NCBI GenBank assembly: GCA_013397695.1
Contig: VYZI01000019.1
Coordinates: forward strand, 4,325,693-4,389,692
Length of the DNA stretch: 64,000 nucleotides
Direction of reading: 5' to 3'
Source of the DNA: Centropus unirufus
Taxonomy: Eukaryota > Chordata > Aves > Cuculiformes > Centropidae
Position numbers and translations under genes: made by a program. Shown one piece after another: positions 1 to 13,034 of the stretch. Numbering within the stretch: position 1 is the first letter of the stretch; each line of letters starts with the position of its first letter. The notes under the pieces were generated by a model that was not told the DNA's origin, searched no databases, and saw nothing but the letters and a program-made list of their open reading frames with translations.

Positions 1-3000
1 AGCCATGGGCAGACAACCTTGAGCCATCTCACTGATGCACTTGGGCATGATCCCAGAGTTGGACAGGGCCGGGAAGGAGGCAGGGTGGGGAACACAAGAT
101 ATCTTCAAGGTTATATGTCATTTACCATTTTTTTGAGAGAAAATTTTGTATTTTTGTCAGAAACAGAAGGTTTCTTTTTGACTATTCTAAAAAATTCCTT
201 TCACTTTTCATTATTTTTCAGTTAAGGTAAAGGAAGAAAAACTGATAGAAAATCTGATATGAGAAACCTTGCTTGACCTTTTCTTTCTCTACAATTTTAT
301 TAGAAAGAACCCGAGAATGCCTCCTCCATAAACTCTCACTTTTTACAGCTATTCCAATCTTCCCGTGAAAGGATGAGAGAAGGAAGTGAGAAAAAACAAG
401 TCCTAGATTTGAGACAAAAAAAGATTCCTACAAAAATATCTTACATAAAAACCCTACACATAAGTCATTAATATTTAAAACAAAACCCCTTTACTCAACA
501 GCCTTGTTTTTATTTATAGGTGTTTGACTGCCAGGGTGGTATTCACTGATGCTATGCAAATATACAAGCAACAGTGTAATTCCTGAAATTATGCATTTAG
601 AGCTTCATTTCAGATATGTGTTATTCTCCATTTGCTGTTGTCCCACTATGAAGACGCCCAGCAACCAACCAGGCAAAAACCCCATCGGTGGTGCCAAAGA
701 GCCTGGCTGTAAGGAGCAGTCACTCACACAGCCTGCCTGCCTCGAGCCTGCCTTGGGAACCTCAAGCGTGGCAGAAAAAAGTTAGTCTTAGATTCACAGA
801 CTCTTTTCTGACCAAAATAATTGGGTGACAAGGTTTTATTATTGTTGTTCTTACATCTAGTCTAAGAAATGGGCTAAGCTGCCCCATCGGCGCTGTCTTT
901 AGTGCGCCCTCACACAGCCTACCCTCTGCTTGGGCTCAGCAGGAGCTCTGGCTTCAGGCTTTCCTCCTCCACATTTTTCCCCATACTTTTTGGGTGATCA
1001 TATCTCCCTGACGGGAATCGCATCCATGGGTCAGCCAAGAGCACAACATCTAAATGGTAACAACCCTACAATTTTTTATTTTTTAAAGCACCATATTGTG
1101 TTTCAGCTGGAAGGAGGACACTGACTATGAAAAACCAGATGATGTGCCAGCAGGAACCGTACCGTTTGAGTAATACAGATGAAATTAACCTCCTGAGGTG
1201 CCCCAGTGGAACAAAAACATAACCATTGCTTCTGCTTAAAGCCTGTGCTTTCACAAATACAGCATTAAGATCAGAGAAATGAGAATTGCTCAGACACTGC
1301 AGGCTACAGTACTGTACACACAAGGTAGAGCTGAAGTCTGAGGCTCTTTGCACTATGTCTCAGCTTCCACTCTGAAATGTAAATGTGGAGTCAGTGGAAA
1401 CCACCCGTGTTCACCATATCCATGGATAAGGTACCAGGTCAGCCTGGATAATGCAAATCTTCTGTCTACTCCAGCTTAACTGCAAAACTTCTTGACCCCA
1501 ATGGAGGAGCAATTTAGTCCCAGAGGGGAAGCCCCCAAAACCAGAATTATTTTCAACAAAGGCATGAATATTTTACTCCAGCAAGGATGTGGAGACCATA
1601 AAATACTTTTTGATGTAGATACACAGAGGGGCCAACACAAGAAAATCCTCTAGTTAGATAGCATTAGCATTGCAGAGCTCATAATTAAACTTTCATTCCT
1701 TTACAACTCAAGACAAGTTCCAGACAGTGGGCTGCAAATACATCTCAAGCAGATCTTGAACATTCAGGACCATCTGTTTCCTTTTTGTGTGAAGGATTTT
1801 TTTTGCTGCAAGTAATGAGCTTAAGCAGATTTTAAGAGGTTTGGTATTAATAAAGGAATGTGAAAAATTTGCAGAAGAAGGAAGGAACCACATTCTGCAG
1901 CCTGGGTCTGCTCCAGAGCTTAGGCATTGCTTTGAAGACACCATTTTCTGCGACTTCCCAGAATCCAGATATAGATTTCTGAATAAAACAGGTTTCACCT
2001 TCAGCACTAAACCACCCTTTGTATAACACTGTTTAGGAGAGGAAGAGAAGAAAGATTTCCACATCGGAGTCATCACTGGGAAAACCCAGTTTCTTGGGCA
2101 GGCTGGAATTTAGCCAGGACACCAAGGTTAATGGCCCTACTGCTGCCAAATGCCATAGGATACTTCAAAGTACAAACAGCAGAGAAACCCCTCCACGTGC
2201 CTCCTGTCCTGCTGCAGCACCCCAGGGCCCCCCTCATGAGGGCAAGGGTTTGCTCCAAGGGCAGGCCAAGGGAGCAGGTGCTGCTTTTCCTTGAATCCAT
2301 CGCTTGTATGAACCCAGGAGCCAGATGATCCCATCAATGACAACAGACAGAAATCTAAGTGTGATACGTTTCCTATAACCACAAACAGTTATATCTTGTT
2401 TAAGTTATGCCTACAGGCTGTATCATCACTGAATACTCAGCAACAGCTTCATACAAGTGGACCCAACTTCAGACAATGCTTTACCCCCACGCCCTTTATT
2501 AAAGCTCTGTTTTGGCCAATATTTTTTTCATTAAATATATCAACACCAACTAGAAGAACATGCATTACCTGCATCTTTTTAAAAAAAGACCCTTTTCTCC
2601 TTCATTTTCCTTTTGGTCAGAGCAACACAAAGGATTACAACCATCCTCCACATCCTTCCCAAAAAAACATGCTTTCTCTCTCACACCTCCACGGGTTTGA
2701 ATCACCTACCACAATTCAAATTTCTCATCACAAAAGCCTCAGAGTAGGAAAGCAACCAGCAACCACCGAGCCATGATAACGTACTGGAAAAGAACCTATG
2801 CAGCCGGGTGCCACTGAGTCTAGGACCGCTGCCATCAGGCCTGGAGCATCCTATGCCCCAGTACCTGCTGGTCGCTCCTCAGCGCCCACAGGGAACTGAG
2901 CCATCCTGAGGGCAGCACTGAACTGCACCTGAAAATACACATCTGCAATGAAGTAAACCAGCTTTTCTAGTTGCAAAAAAATAATAAAAATATATATATC

Positions 3001-3229
3001 CAAAAAAAAAGAGACCTCAGCTTACAGGCAGCAAAGCTTATGGGACAAGGGAACCAAAGGGAATAGCGCTTTCCCAAGACATCTCGCGCCAGGCTGCCCA
3101 ACCAGCCCATTCCCTCTCACGACCAAGCACCAGACAATAAAGCAAGCCCAGAGCAACAAGGCCCTTCCCTCCCAGCTCCCCCTCAGGCCCACCTCACCCC
3201 ACCCCTACTCCTCTTTTCCCTGACAAAAA
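1..3229. other. AT-rich noncoding stretch left of the CpG island
   Basis: No gene or recognisable repeat was found here. Open frames on both strands are short and overlap each other, and none has a recognisable domain. Short A-runs and T-runs are common, including an A/T microtract near 2970-3010. The stretch lies downstream of the proposed minus-strand promoter at 3230-3660, so it may be the first intron of that transcript. That placement is inference. Confidence 0.55.
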
Positions 3230-3261
3230 GCTCCTCCCGCAGCAGTGCCCGCGTCACTCAC

Positions 3262-3430
3262 CCCTGCAGCTCCACGGTCCCGATTCCAAGGGTGGAGCCG
3301 AACAGCGCAGCCCGAGGAGCGGGCCGGGCCCTCTCTCTGTCGCTCGGGGCCAGCTTTGCCCCTCAGGCCGGCCCTGGCGCCTCAGGCCCCTCAGGCCCCT
3401 CAGGCCCCGGGCCGCAGGTGCCGCGCTCCC
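3262..3430 (-). other. candidate noncoding first exon, minus strand
   Basis: Read on the minus strand, the island ends in CTGCAGGG followed by GTGAGTGAC, a strong splice-donor match, with the intron starting at 3261. Upstream on the same strand is an SP1 box (3430-3438), so transcription would start somewhere around 3350-3430. No ATG lies between the GC box and the donor on the minus strand, so the exon would be 5' UTR. The gene body would then continue to the left, out of the window. The transcription start is an estimate, and the right-hand coordinate is only the position of the GC box. No downstream exon could be identified within 1-3229. Confidence 0.4.
3381..3407 (+). repeat. tandem CTCAGGCCC x3
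   Basis: Three perfect copies of a 9-base unit lie end to end inside the CpG island, and an isolated partial copy (CTCAGGCC) sits at 3362-3369. The array is short and probably a minisatellite seed made by replication slippage. Confidence 0.9.
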
Positions 3431-3552
3431 CCCGCCCCTGCCCAGGGCCGCAGGTGCCGCCCGGGCGGGACCCGCCAAGGACCCCGCAAAGCACCTGGAG
3501 GCACTGAGGACTCTTATCGGCCGCAGGTGGTGCCTGCTGGAGAGGGCAGGTG
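3409..3552. promoter_or_regulatory. cluster of five E2-boxes (CAGGTG/CACCTG)
   Basis: CAGGTG occurs at 3415-3420, 3451-3456, 3524-3529 and 3547-3552, and CACCTG at 3492-3497. The first two lie in identical 16-base blocks, 3409-3424 and 3445-3460. CAGGTG is the core recognised by ZEB1/ZEB2, SNAI and E-protein factors. Binding is inference from the motif only. Confidence 0.45.
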
Positions 3553-6500
3553 CTCCACTTCTTAAGCAAGGCTTTTCCCGCTCGGGGGTGCTGGGGGAAG
3601 AGCGCTGGCTCCGTGCTGTACACTTGTCCCTCGTCGCGCCCGGGACAAGGGCATCAGTCCCAGCTCTGCTGCTGTCCCCAGCGGAAACATCAGCTTAGGG
3701 TGCCTCCTGCTTCCAGCACCAGGATCAGAAACCAGGATTAGCGTATCGGTGCTACAGTAACGAGGAGTTGGAAGCACCTGGCTGGGCCCTGTTAGCAATT
3801 TATCAGCTGCAGCCAATTCCTAAATCTGGATTGCATCTGCTGTCTGCATAAACAATGAATAAAGCAATAAATCTGGTGGGGTTACCAAACGCTTTAATTT
3901 CTCTTCTCTTCAACCTGTTAAATTCTACCATGATCATCTGGTCAGGCCCTACAGAGACTTGTGTTGGAGAAAGGAGGAGGGGGGATGTTATTTCTGGGCA
4001 CTACTCTGGACCTTCTAAATCCAATTCCCTTTCAGCTGCAGCCCAGCTTTCTCTCTCATTTATTGAGGCAGAAACCAAAAGAGAGACTTTTGAACTGAGT
4101 ATCTTACCCTGTCTCAGGTATAGGTCACTGACTTCAAGGCAGAAATTGCAGGCACTTACAAGAAATTTTGTTTTGAATGAAAGTCTACATTGTCAGTTTT
4201 TCTTTTAAGGTGATGCCACCAGAAGTCACTTGTTACTGTCCTTTCAGTGAGAACCACATCTGTTCCCTGCACCAGGAGAGGGTCACACTGATGTGGTATG
4301 CAAGGAGATGCCACCACCTTTCACGAGGCAGGACCAGTTGCCAGGCCACTCGCCAAAGGGGAGGGGATGACCACAGCTTTTTAAAGTGCCTTTCGCAGCA
4401 ATATTAGGGAGAGCCTGCTAGGTAGGAAGCAACAAAAACTAGGACTTAGTAGTCCTGATACACAAATAGTAACAAAAAAGTTTTATAAATACAAAGCCAG
4501 GCTTATATCTGTGAAAATGTCTCTACTAGCTTCAATTAGTTGCTGTTTCTTGATTGCGCAAATTGCCAAGGTTTGGTGTTTGCTATAGTGGCTTGCCCCA
4601 ACAGAATGGCTGCTTTTGTGCCATGCATTTTACCATTTTCTTCAGGCATTATGACTTTTTTGGATCTCATCATGCTCATGGCATATTTCTGCTTGCCTCA
4701 GCTGATTATCAGTGAATAGATCCTCTATCTTGGGCATATTTCCATTCTCTACTGTTGAAAGAAATTACCCAACATTGCAGTAAAATCACAGTTACGCTAA
4801 CAATCAGCTCTGTAGCATGGATTTTTTTTCGTTTTATCATAAAAAAAACCCAGCAGGTTCAACATACCATTCCGTTAACCTTTCCAGTCATGTTTTTCCA
4901 TTTCAAAGTGATTTCTATTCTTCTTTTACTACAGGCTCTGCAAGTTTGTACCTTACAAATCATCCTGTCATCTTCATTGTGGCTTTGGGCTGGGACTTCT
5001 TTGTTTTGTTTTGCACCCTACATTTTGGGCTGGCAGTCTGAGAGTCGTAGTCCTAGAACACATGACACATCAGGACTTGCCTTACACCATAGCGCAACAC
5101 TACTTAGTTTTTGCCACCTAACTTTTTCATGCAGGAACACTTGATATGCAACAGTGCACGGGCTGTCAAGGAGACTCTGACCTGGGACAAATCTCCAATC
5201 CGTACTTCAGTTTTGGAACCATAAGTGCATCGTGCTGGGAGCTCAGTCCTACTCTGTCCTCCAAACGAGCATCTCTGTTCTCAATGGCAGATGCCGTCTG
5301 ATTCACCTGACTGCACTTGTTAATAATACTGAGGTAGGACGCACTTTATCAATAGATGTGAGTCATTGTTCTCTTCTAGGAAAACCCAACAGTTTTCCTC
5401 AAAAGATTTCCACTACCCAAGGAAATGTGCAGTTTACTTATTTATTAAGGATAACAATGCCTTTTTCCTTGCTTTTAGAAGCCTTTACAAACTTCTAAGT
5501 TTGACCCGGGAGCAGGGCAGAATAGATATAAGCAAACATCTTAATAAAATTCATTTGGATCTATTTACAAGATAGAATCTACTTGGCAGATATTTTTTAA
5601 GAGCCTGCTTAGGAAAGCAGTAAATACATGAGGCAAGTTTAAAAAAAAACAAAGAAAATAGCATGGTGCCGTTCCCCACACATCATCCTACTTAACAGTA
5701 CTTTAAATTTAGCTGTGAAATTCTCTAAATTAACCTGAGTAAAATTACATAGCCACCACACCAATGCCCAGAGCCTGTGCTGGCATTGTCACACTGAAAA
5801 CTGTTGACATCTCTGAGACTGAAAAGCGTGGCAGCACAAGGCAAGAACTCTGCTTTTCCATCTCTCCACCCAGCTTTTCTCTCCAGTGTCTTCTCACCTG
5901 CTCTACCTGAGCCTAGGTTGTCCCAGGACTCTGTACATGCCACACCTGAGCAGCTTGAATCCAGTTCAGATTTAGGACTTCTGCAAATATCAGCGGCCTT
6001 CAAAGCAGGCAAAGTCAAGTCCACTGTAGGGAAGCACCCATCTCATCCACCCAAGATACAGACAAGGTAGGGTAGATGAGGGCAGTATGCAACGTTCTTT
6101 CTGAGTACACGTTGAAGACCCACTGGGGTTTCCTCTCAAGCCACCGAGGGCTATTCTCAGGCCAAAATGGCTTTGAGACAGCTCAGCTCAGCACTGTAAA
6201 TGAAGCCAGGCAGGTAGGGAAGGCAGGGGTTTGCCTTTCTCCCTTGCCAACTCACTTTACCTCCAGCCCGGCACATCCAGGAGCTCTGCCTCAGCCCTCT
6301 ACCAGGCCAAGACCATGACAGCTCTGTGCTCTTCTCCTTTCTCCCTCCTATCTCCTTGTTTCTTTCATCTAGCAGACAGCAACAATTTGCAAGCAATGAT
6401 GAGGAAAACCCCGCAGTCATTTTGGGCAATGTTTTCCCTCGTCTCAGGCTGTCCTGCTCCATAAATGATGTTAAACTGCTTCTTGCAGCTGGTGTCAGAG

Positions 6501-8390
6501 TCAGGTGGATGCTGTGCCCATTAGACCTGCAACTGCAGCTACATCAGATAAATGCTTCACAGAAACCTTTAATATCTTTCAAACTAAGCACATTTTTCCT
6601 ACTGACATTTTCTTTAATGTTTTTAAGCTCTACCATGAACAAACTAACCACCTTCCTTTCTTCTTCCTCCCTTCCTTCAGTACATATTAGCCTTTCCCTG
6701 CCAGCTCTCCAGCTGGAACAAATTTGGCCTCCCAACCCTGATTTGTTAAATGATTTGAACATGTGAATTCAGTTAAACAGGCTATTCATGTGCTTAATGC
6801 TTGCAGATGAACATTTGGGTTGTGTAGACCTTCAGCTGCGATTCAGAGAAGGGTACGCCCAAGTCCAACTTGCTCATCAACACACCTGAGAACCAAGGCA
6901 TTCTCCAAAGAAGTTTCTTGAAATAAAAGTACCCAACTTCCCAGGCACTTGCTCGGTTCCCAGCTGATATTGTGGAATATAAACATTGTTGAATAACATC
7001 ATTCCCTCAAACACGGAACAGTAATTTTTGAGTAACTGGAGCATGAATATTGTTTACCTCAGGCAAGAGATAAATTACATTAAAGTGTGGTACTGTTCTT
7101 CAATTAGTTTGATTAGGCATGACAGAAGATGGTCTTGCTCAGAAAAGCTCCATCTTGTGAAGTAAGGAATTGTTGCTGTAGATCCCAATCTCTGGTTTGG
7201 GATTTATTTTTTTTCTAAAACAGGTTCAGTAAGTGCTAGAGTATTTCCTCAAAGAGGATTTCACAGAACAGGTAAACATGAGGTCACATCAGCTCCTACA
7301 CTTGTCATTTTGGATTCGTGACCCATTTCCCTCTCATATCTGGATTCATTTGTGCTCCTCTCCAAATGGATCCTACAGATCTTCAAGCTCAGCAAGGTTT
7401 AAACAGCTGCACCCTCCATCCCATCAACCTCTTCCAGACCCATGAGCAGACAGCCAGACTGTGGCCAGCTGCCCACAGGCACTCTTTTACTTCCTTTTAC
7501 AAGTCCATTTATAATATGCAGAGAGAGAAAGTTAGAAAATAGTTTCATTGCTCACCGAGGTAACCCAAATCCTTCAGAAGAATCTGCCACATCACTGTGC
7601 CACTACTCTGTAAGACGCAAACTTCAGACATGGCTCCCATGTTCTCTGCTGTGTGTTAGTTATTTATTTACTAGATTTACTGTGTCGTTAGACTCAGCAA
7701 GACCTGATTTGCAAATGCTTGAAGCTGAGGAGTGTCAGGTCTGGAGGACCTATTTAACTGCGGCTTTGCAATACCAGACCCAGCTGCAGAGGCTCTGAAT
7801 TTGTTTCTCTTTGGGTCAAATCCCTGCACCAAGCTCCCCACTGCAGCCTTGGCTTTTGAAAATCCACATACAAGTTCCTAATTCACTGGTGCCCCTCCAT
7901 AAATTCCAGAAAGTACTTTTAGGTACCTAAATATTTCTGTGTATCTGACTACAATAGTACAATACTTGCCCTCAGAACTCTGTGTAAATTCTTCCTTTGA
8001 TTTTGCTGTAAGAAAAATCATTATCTTTCTGAGCTCAGCAGATGGTTTTCTACTGATGTACAAGAAGGTATAGATGGCTGAAATTTCAAGGTGGTCAGTG
8101 TATGGTTCCACAACAGCTCTTGTCCTCAGACAGGAGAGAGCTGGTTCAGTCAGAACAGAGATATCTTGCTGTCACCAGAGCCTACTTGTGCAAGTCAGCC
8201 TCGCTAAGGTGGATACAGTTCTTTCCTGGCCATTGATCACACAAATCCAATTTGGACACTTGTTTTCTCCACGACAGTTACAGGAGACAGACCTGATTAA
8301 ATATTTCTGTTCTGATCAAGAAGCATCTCACAGGCAATCTTGTGACTGCGGACCAAATCCCTTCCCAGAGCTCAGCTGCACGCTCTGCCT

Positions 8391-8561
8391 GATGGGCTGT
8401 GCCTCTTCCAAGCCTGGGAAACATCATGCTTTGATACCAACGCACGACGTGTTTTCAGCCTTAGAACCAGAGACACATTCACCCTCACGCTCCTATCCTC
8501 AAGATCCAGCAAAGGTTGCTTACAATCGAAGGACACTCGAGGATTTTGCATCTTTGCAATG
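8391..8561 (+). other. small open frame starting MGCASSK, unverified
   Basis: A 56-codon frame begins ATGGGCTGTGCC and reads MGCASSKPGK at its start, ending in a stop at 8559-8561. Met-Gly-Cys followed by small residues and lysine is the classic signal for N-myristoylation plus palmitoylation, as in Src-family kinases and small membrane-anchored adaptors. Past the first ten residues I see no similarity to any known family. The same frame stays open upstream without a splice acceptor. The start context is mediocre, with C at -3 and G at +4. I regard chance as the likelier explanation and list it only because of the motif. Confidence 0.1.
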
Positions 8562-10714
8562 AACAACTGTTCATTGACTTTTGCACATCTCTTTAATGCC
8601 TTCCAGTTAGAAATGCTGACCGAATCCTTTATTAATGCCCTAACAGCCAGATGTCAAGGCTCCATGTGCTGTATCTATCAAGCTGAACCAAAAACTGTAC
8701 TAACAAGTCTGAAAATATTGAATTTGATTTCCATTTCAAGTGCAACCTGCTCCCTACAGGAATGCTCTGTTACAGGCCTTTTCATGGCATCGGAACAATA
8801 ACTGATCAAACACATTTCTTGCAGCTATGCCAACAGTTATTTATTGGCTGTGTGTGTGACTACTCACTAGTGGAGATTATGGTCTTGATGTTGCTTTCAG
8901 GATGTTGAACAACTTAGGATGAACTCCTGCGAAACCAGTGCAGTTACCCCAGCCCTATATTTGAAATCAGAATCAGCATTAGCATAGGGGATAATTCCAG
9001 TTAAGTATGACAGAACTCATGAGGTTTTGCTGCTTTCTCCAAAAAACTGTGGCGTAGACCCTTTTGGACCAACCCAAAATAGTGTCCCACCAACACCAGC
9101 TGCACTTCTTCCAGTCCAGACCCTGACAGCTCAAAGGTAACCAGAAGCACAGTGGACTTCCCAGGGTGCTCACAGATTTCAGAATATATTCTTGTTTCTG
9201 CCACTAAACCTCTGGAACATGCTTAGCCCACTGCTGTGCTGCCCCTGACCAAATGGTCTGATATGGCTGGCAGCCTTCACCTCAAATCACTTCTCTCGTC
9301 CTTCAGTTCCTCTTAAAATATTGTGACCTCTTTTCATCTCACTGTGAAACATCTGAAATGCTCCACAACACAGTTATTAAGTAGATTTATAAGAAAATTC
9401 ACATGAGAAAATTCACCTTTGAAAAACTGGAAAATTTTAGAGTTCCCAATGGAAACAGAGACAGCAGGAGGAAAACAGATTTCTTGTTTGCTGAAAGTGT
9501 TAAATAAGCTTTTGATTCCAAGCTAAGTGATATTTTCATAAATGGGGACACAATTTAAATTATTTCTTTTTATTCTAAAAAGATGATTGCTTTCCTTCCA
9601 AAATACCTCCTTTTAATTGGTTTTTCTAAAATTACGTTTTTAGGCACAGACAAAAATAACAGCCCCCAAAACTCTATTTTCAAAAAAAAAACAACCCTCA
9701 TTGGATTCATTTTAGGCTGGCACTGCTCATGACTTGTATTGAAAGAATAACCAATAAAGGCATTTTCTTTCTCTCCCTTCCTAGCCTTTAAAACAAGCTG
9801 TCCAGCAATCCAATTGTTCCATCTGTTTCCAAAATAAAATTGCATTTTATGGCTAGGATATTCTCTACCCAAATACTGAACAGCTTGTAGCCATGTATTA
9901 ATCCATAAAAATCTGAAAACAATATCTTCTTAATTCACCAAAATCAATATTCCAGTACACATTTTTGAGCCAGTTCATTACAGTTAAGCCCAAATTTATA
10001 CAATGGAAAACTGTCCAAAATGTTTCTGTTTACCTACAATGAGACAAACTGGTTGCTAAATCTCATTCTGCCAAAAACAAGCTCTGTGGCAGGACAATGA
10101 TTCAGGGAAAAAGTGATCTCACAGTGTATGTAATCCTGGTGCAGTAGTTATTTCTTCTTTAACAGAGTAACACCGCAGGTACTGCTAGGTTTTCTTCTCC
10201 TTCCCCTGGGGCTAGGATGCTTTAGAAGGAAGAGTTAACTCTGCACCTGTTCCAATGACAATTTTCCATGAAGGTTATCTCCCTGTTAAAATATCGTTTA
10301 AAAAGGTTTGGCATCACCACAGCTTTAGTTGCATCAGTTTGGGTGCCTATCACATTCCTTTGAATACTGAATCCGATAAAGGCTGATGTTCCCCAAAAAA
10401 AGTCTAATATCCGCAAAAATATAAGGGGAAAAACTGAGTAATTCCAAACCCTATGGCTCTCACAGTGGTGCTTTTACTAGTATTCTAAATATAACAGCTA
10501 CTGATACTAATGAGAATTCTTCCAGTGGTTTCAGTGCCTTGTATCTTATCTGAGATCCTAAATGGAAATGAAGCCTGAAACTCCCAGTAATAGAACTCCA
10601 TTGTACCCAACAGAGTCCATGTGTGTATGTATGAATGCATCTATACACATGGACGTATGGGAAACGATTATATTTCATCTGCCATCAATGGAAAAAGTTT
10701 ATGTGTTTATATTT

Positions 10715-10730
10715 ACTTATGTACATAAGT
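10715..10730. repeat. perfect 16-base palindrome ACTTATGTACATAAGT
   Basis: The sequence equals its own reverse complement over all 16 bases and lies in AT-rich DNA. It could be a dimeric factor site or a chance event. No repeat family is implied. Confidence 0.85.
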
Positions 10731-12749
10731 TTTTCATTAACGACAAATCCTATCTTTTTCTCACGTGGAGACATCAGGCTCTAAGATTTCCTTCCTTTTC
10801 TTCCTAGTTCCCAGAACGAAAGTAGTTCATGAATCAGGAAGGTTAAATACAAATAACCTGCGTTACCACTCACAGAAGACATGTGGTTAATTGCTGTCTG
10901 CCTTTCTTGTTAATTGCTGAACAACAGCGTACTGGCACACCTACCGCAGGCTTCTGAAGATAAACAAACACAGCATATGCCCTGATTGTTTGAGTTCTCT
11001 TCACATCATTTTTTTCTTCCAAGAGAACACGGGTAAAATTCACAGATCTTGTCCCTCAATCTCCTTTCTGCTGCGCTGAGCAGTTTTACTCCTCTGGCTG
11101 GTAACTCCTGTCTTCTTACAGGAGAAGAGTCAGGCCAAACAGAAAGACTTCAGAGCAGTTCTGGTCAATCAAATCGTTTCCTATCTGAGACCAAGATTTC
11201 CTCTCCACCACTTTCTCCTACACAAGCTGAGTTCATTCCACTTCTACTTCCACTGAAAACACTGAGCTGATGCTCGTATCCTGCACCAAAAAAGACCTCA
11301 GCAAACTGGAAAAATCCTCATTCACCATAGAGTTGTTTAGGGAGATGGAGCAGTTCCTTCCTTTGAGCAAACTTTTATTTCAGGTTTAAGTCCTTAGAAA
11401 GGGCAAACCTTCCAGTGAGGAAAGCCATCACTGTGCTGGTACCCGCAGCCCCTCCGGCTCCCTGGGCCCTTAAAGCCAGTCTTCCCCCGAGTTATCAAAG
11501 AGATTTTTCATTCCTGACAAAATCAAAGAAAGCTGGGCCAGCCTGGCTCTCAGAACAAGGATGCCCAATAGCATTTTGCCTCTGTGTGAGTCTGAGCCTG
11601 GCTTGCTCTGAAGGTAAATCTCCCCTTCGGAGATACATACTGATCCTGCAAGGAACTGTCCTCTAAGATGCAGCACTTTAGCCTTCCCAAAGACTGTAAA
11701 TACCCCAGTAGCCTCTAGCTCCAGCTTCTGAATATGCAAATGCAATTTGATTCACAAGACGAGATGCGTTGTCAAAGTATCTCTGAGAAAGAGGTGCACA
11801 CAGATTAAATACAACACATTTCTCGGATCAAATAAATGGATTTAGACAGGAAAATAGCGTAAGTATTTGCTGGGATGAAAAACCATCTGCCTGCCCTTTC
11901 TCTTGAGTTCCCATATCACGTTCTTGTTAACGTCCCCATTCCTATCCCTCACAGACATTTTATTTTTTTATCCGTCACCCAAGTTCTGCTGGAGTGCAAG
12001 TGTTTCTTCTCATTGAATTTCATTTTCTCTCTGTAGAAACAGACTAGCAAGAACAATATATTCTGGGCTTTGCCATGCCATGTTCCTGACACTCAGGCGG
12101 AAACACTAGAAGGCAACAACCTTGCCGGAAAATTCAGGTAGGCAAGCAAAGGAGATAAAATCAGACCCAGAAGTAATTAAGGAGCTGTAGGTGCTACTTT
12201 GCAAGGAAAGACGTAAAAACTCAATCTGTATAACTAAACTGAATGATAATTAAATCAGCATGTTTACAAGCCATTGAAGCACTGAAGGCCAAATGCCCCT
12301 GAGAAGCCAGGTGAACAGGCCAGAATCCTTTTTCCCCTCACAGTCAACCAAGAACAATTCTTAATTTCAACATCGTGTCACTGGAAACAGCGGTTCTTGG
12401 CATTTTAAGCAACTCCCTGCTTGTTATGGGAAAAGCAACAAATTTGCAGCTGAAGAAATTAGAGGATATTTAGGGCTATCTATGGAAATGTTGCCACATA
12501 ATGGGGTAAAACCAAAGGAAAAAAGTCAAAGGGTAAAGTGAGAGCCTTGTATTTGCAACAATGGAGAAAAGAATAATAGTCAAAATGAAAATATCAGTTA
12601 GAAGTGGCCAAAAGGTGAGTGAGGAGAGCACTGCCCTACCAAGTGAACAAGTATACACTTCTACCTAATTCATATTCCGTATTTATTAGCTGCTGTATCA
12701 CTCAGGACAGAGCAGCCAGGAAATCAGAAGTTTAGCTTTTCGTTGGAGA

Positions 12750-12792
12750 TAGGAAAGAAGAAGGGAGGAAAGGGAAAGGAAAGGATGTAAGG
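12750..12792 (+). repeat. purine-rich (GGAAA)n-like tract
   Basis: An almost pure A/G run built from GGAAA and GAAGG units. Simple low-complexity sequence. Confidence 0.8.
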
Positions 12793-13034
12793 AGCTCCTA
12801 GAAAGCCAACAGCCCAGAGCATGTGCACCAGGTGGGGAAGGCAAAGATTCAGAAACCCACTCCACACAGCACGGAGCCTTGTGGGAGGGTTCCAGAGGCC
12901 TCGCCTCCTCCTTCTTCTCCACAAAATAAATGAAACACTGGACCTTGTAATTCTTTGCAGAGCAGAATTCCTGGCTCCTCGCCAGTCCTACCTCGCAGCC
13001 TAGCTAGCTGGCGGAGCTGGCAACCATCAGGATT

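Larger units (their letters stand above)
3230..3660. promoter_or_regulatory. CpG island, probable promoter
   Basis: This is the only strongly GC-rich, CpG-dense segment in the left half of the window, flanked on both sides by AT-rich DNA. It contains a GC box CCCCGCCCC at 3430-3438 and a second GC box GGGCGG at 3463-3468, both typical of SP1-driven TATA-less promoters. It also holds three tandem CTCAGGCCC units (3381-3407), repeated GGCCGCAGGTG blocks and several CAGGTG E-boxes. Open frames across it on both strands are explained by high GC content and are not treated as genes. A minus-strand splice donor sits at its left edge. A housekeeping-type or broadly used promoter is the natural reading. 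Transcription in the plus direction cannot be excluded, because CpG-island promoters are often bidirectional. Confidence 0.75.
3661..12999. other. noncoding stretch with no recognisable gene
   Basis: No coding exon with both good splice sites and a recognisable product was found. Open frames of up to about 162 codons occur but none matches a family I know. The only local structures listed separately are a 56-codon frame at 8391-8561, a perfect 16-base palindrome at 10715-10730 and a purine-rich run at 12750-12792. A decent acceptor before 4034 and a weak GTATAG donor near 4116 could frame a plus-strand exon, but the donor is poor, so it is not annotated. Confidence 0.5.

Noticed and set aside
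3245..3623. Several overlapping open frames of 70-106 codons in the CpG island
   Set aside because: Both strands and several frames are open at once, which is what GC-rich low-stop DNA gives. Products are runs of Pro, Gly, Ala and Arg with no domain.
7200..7235. T-rich acceptor CTAAAACAG followed by GTTCA and GTAAGTG
   Set aside because: The two sites are only five bases apart, too short for an exon.
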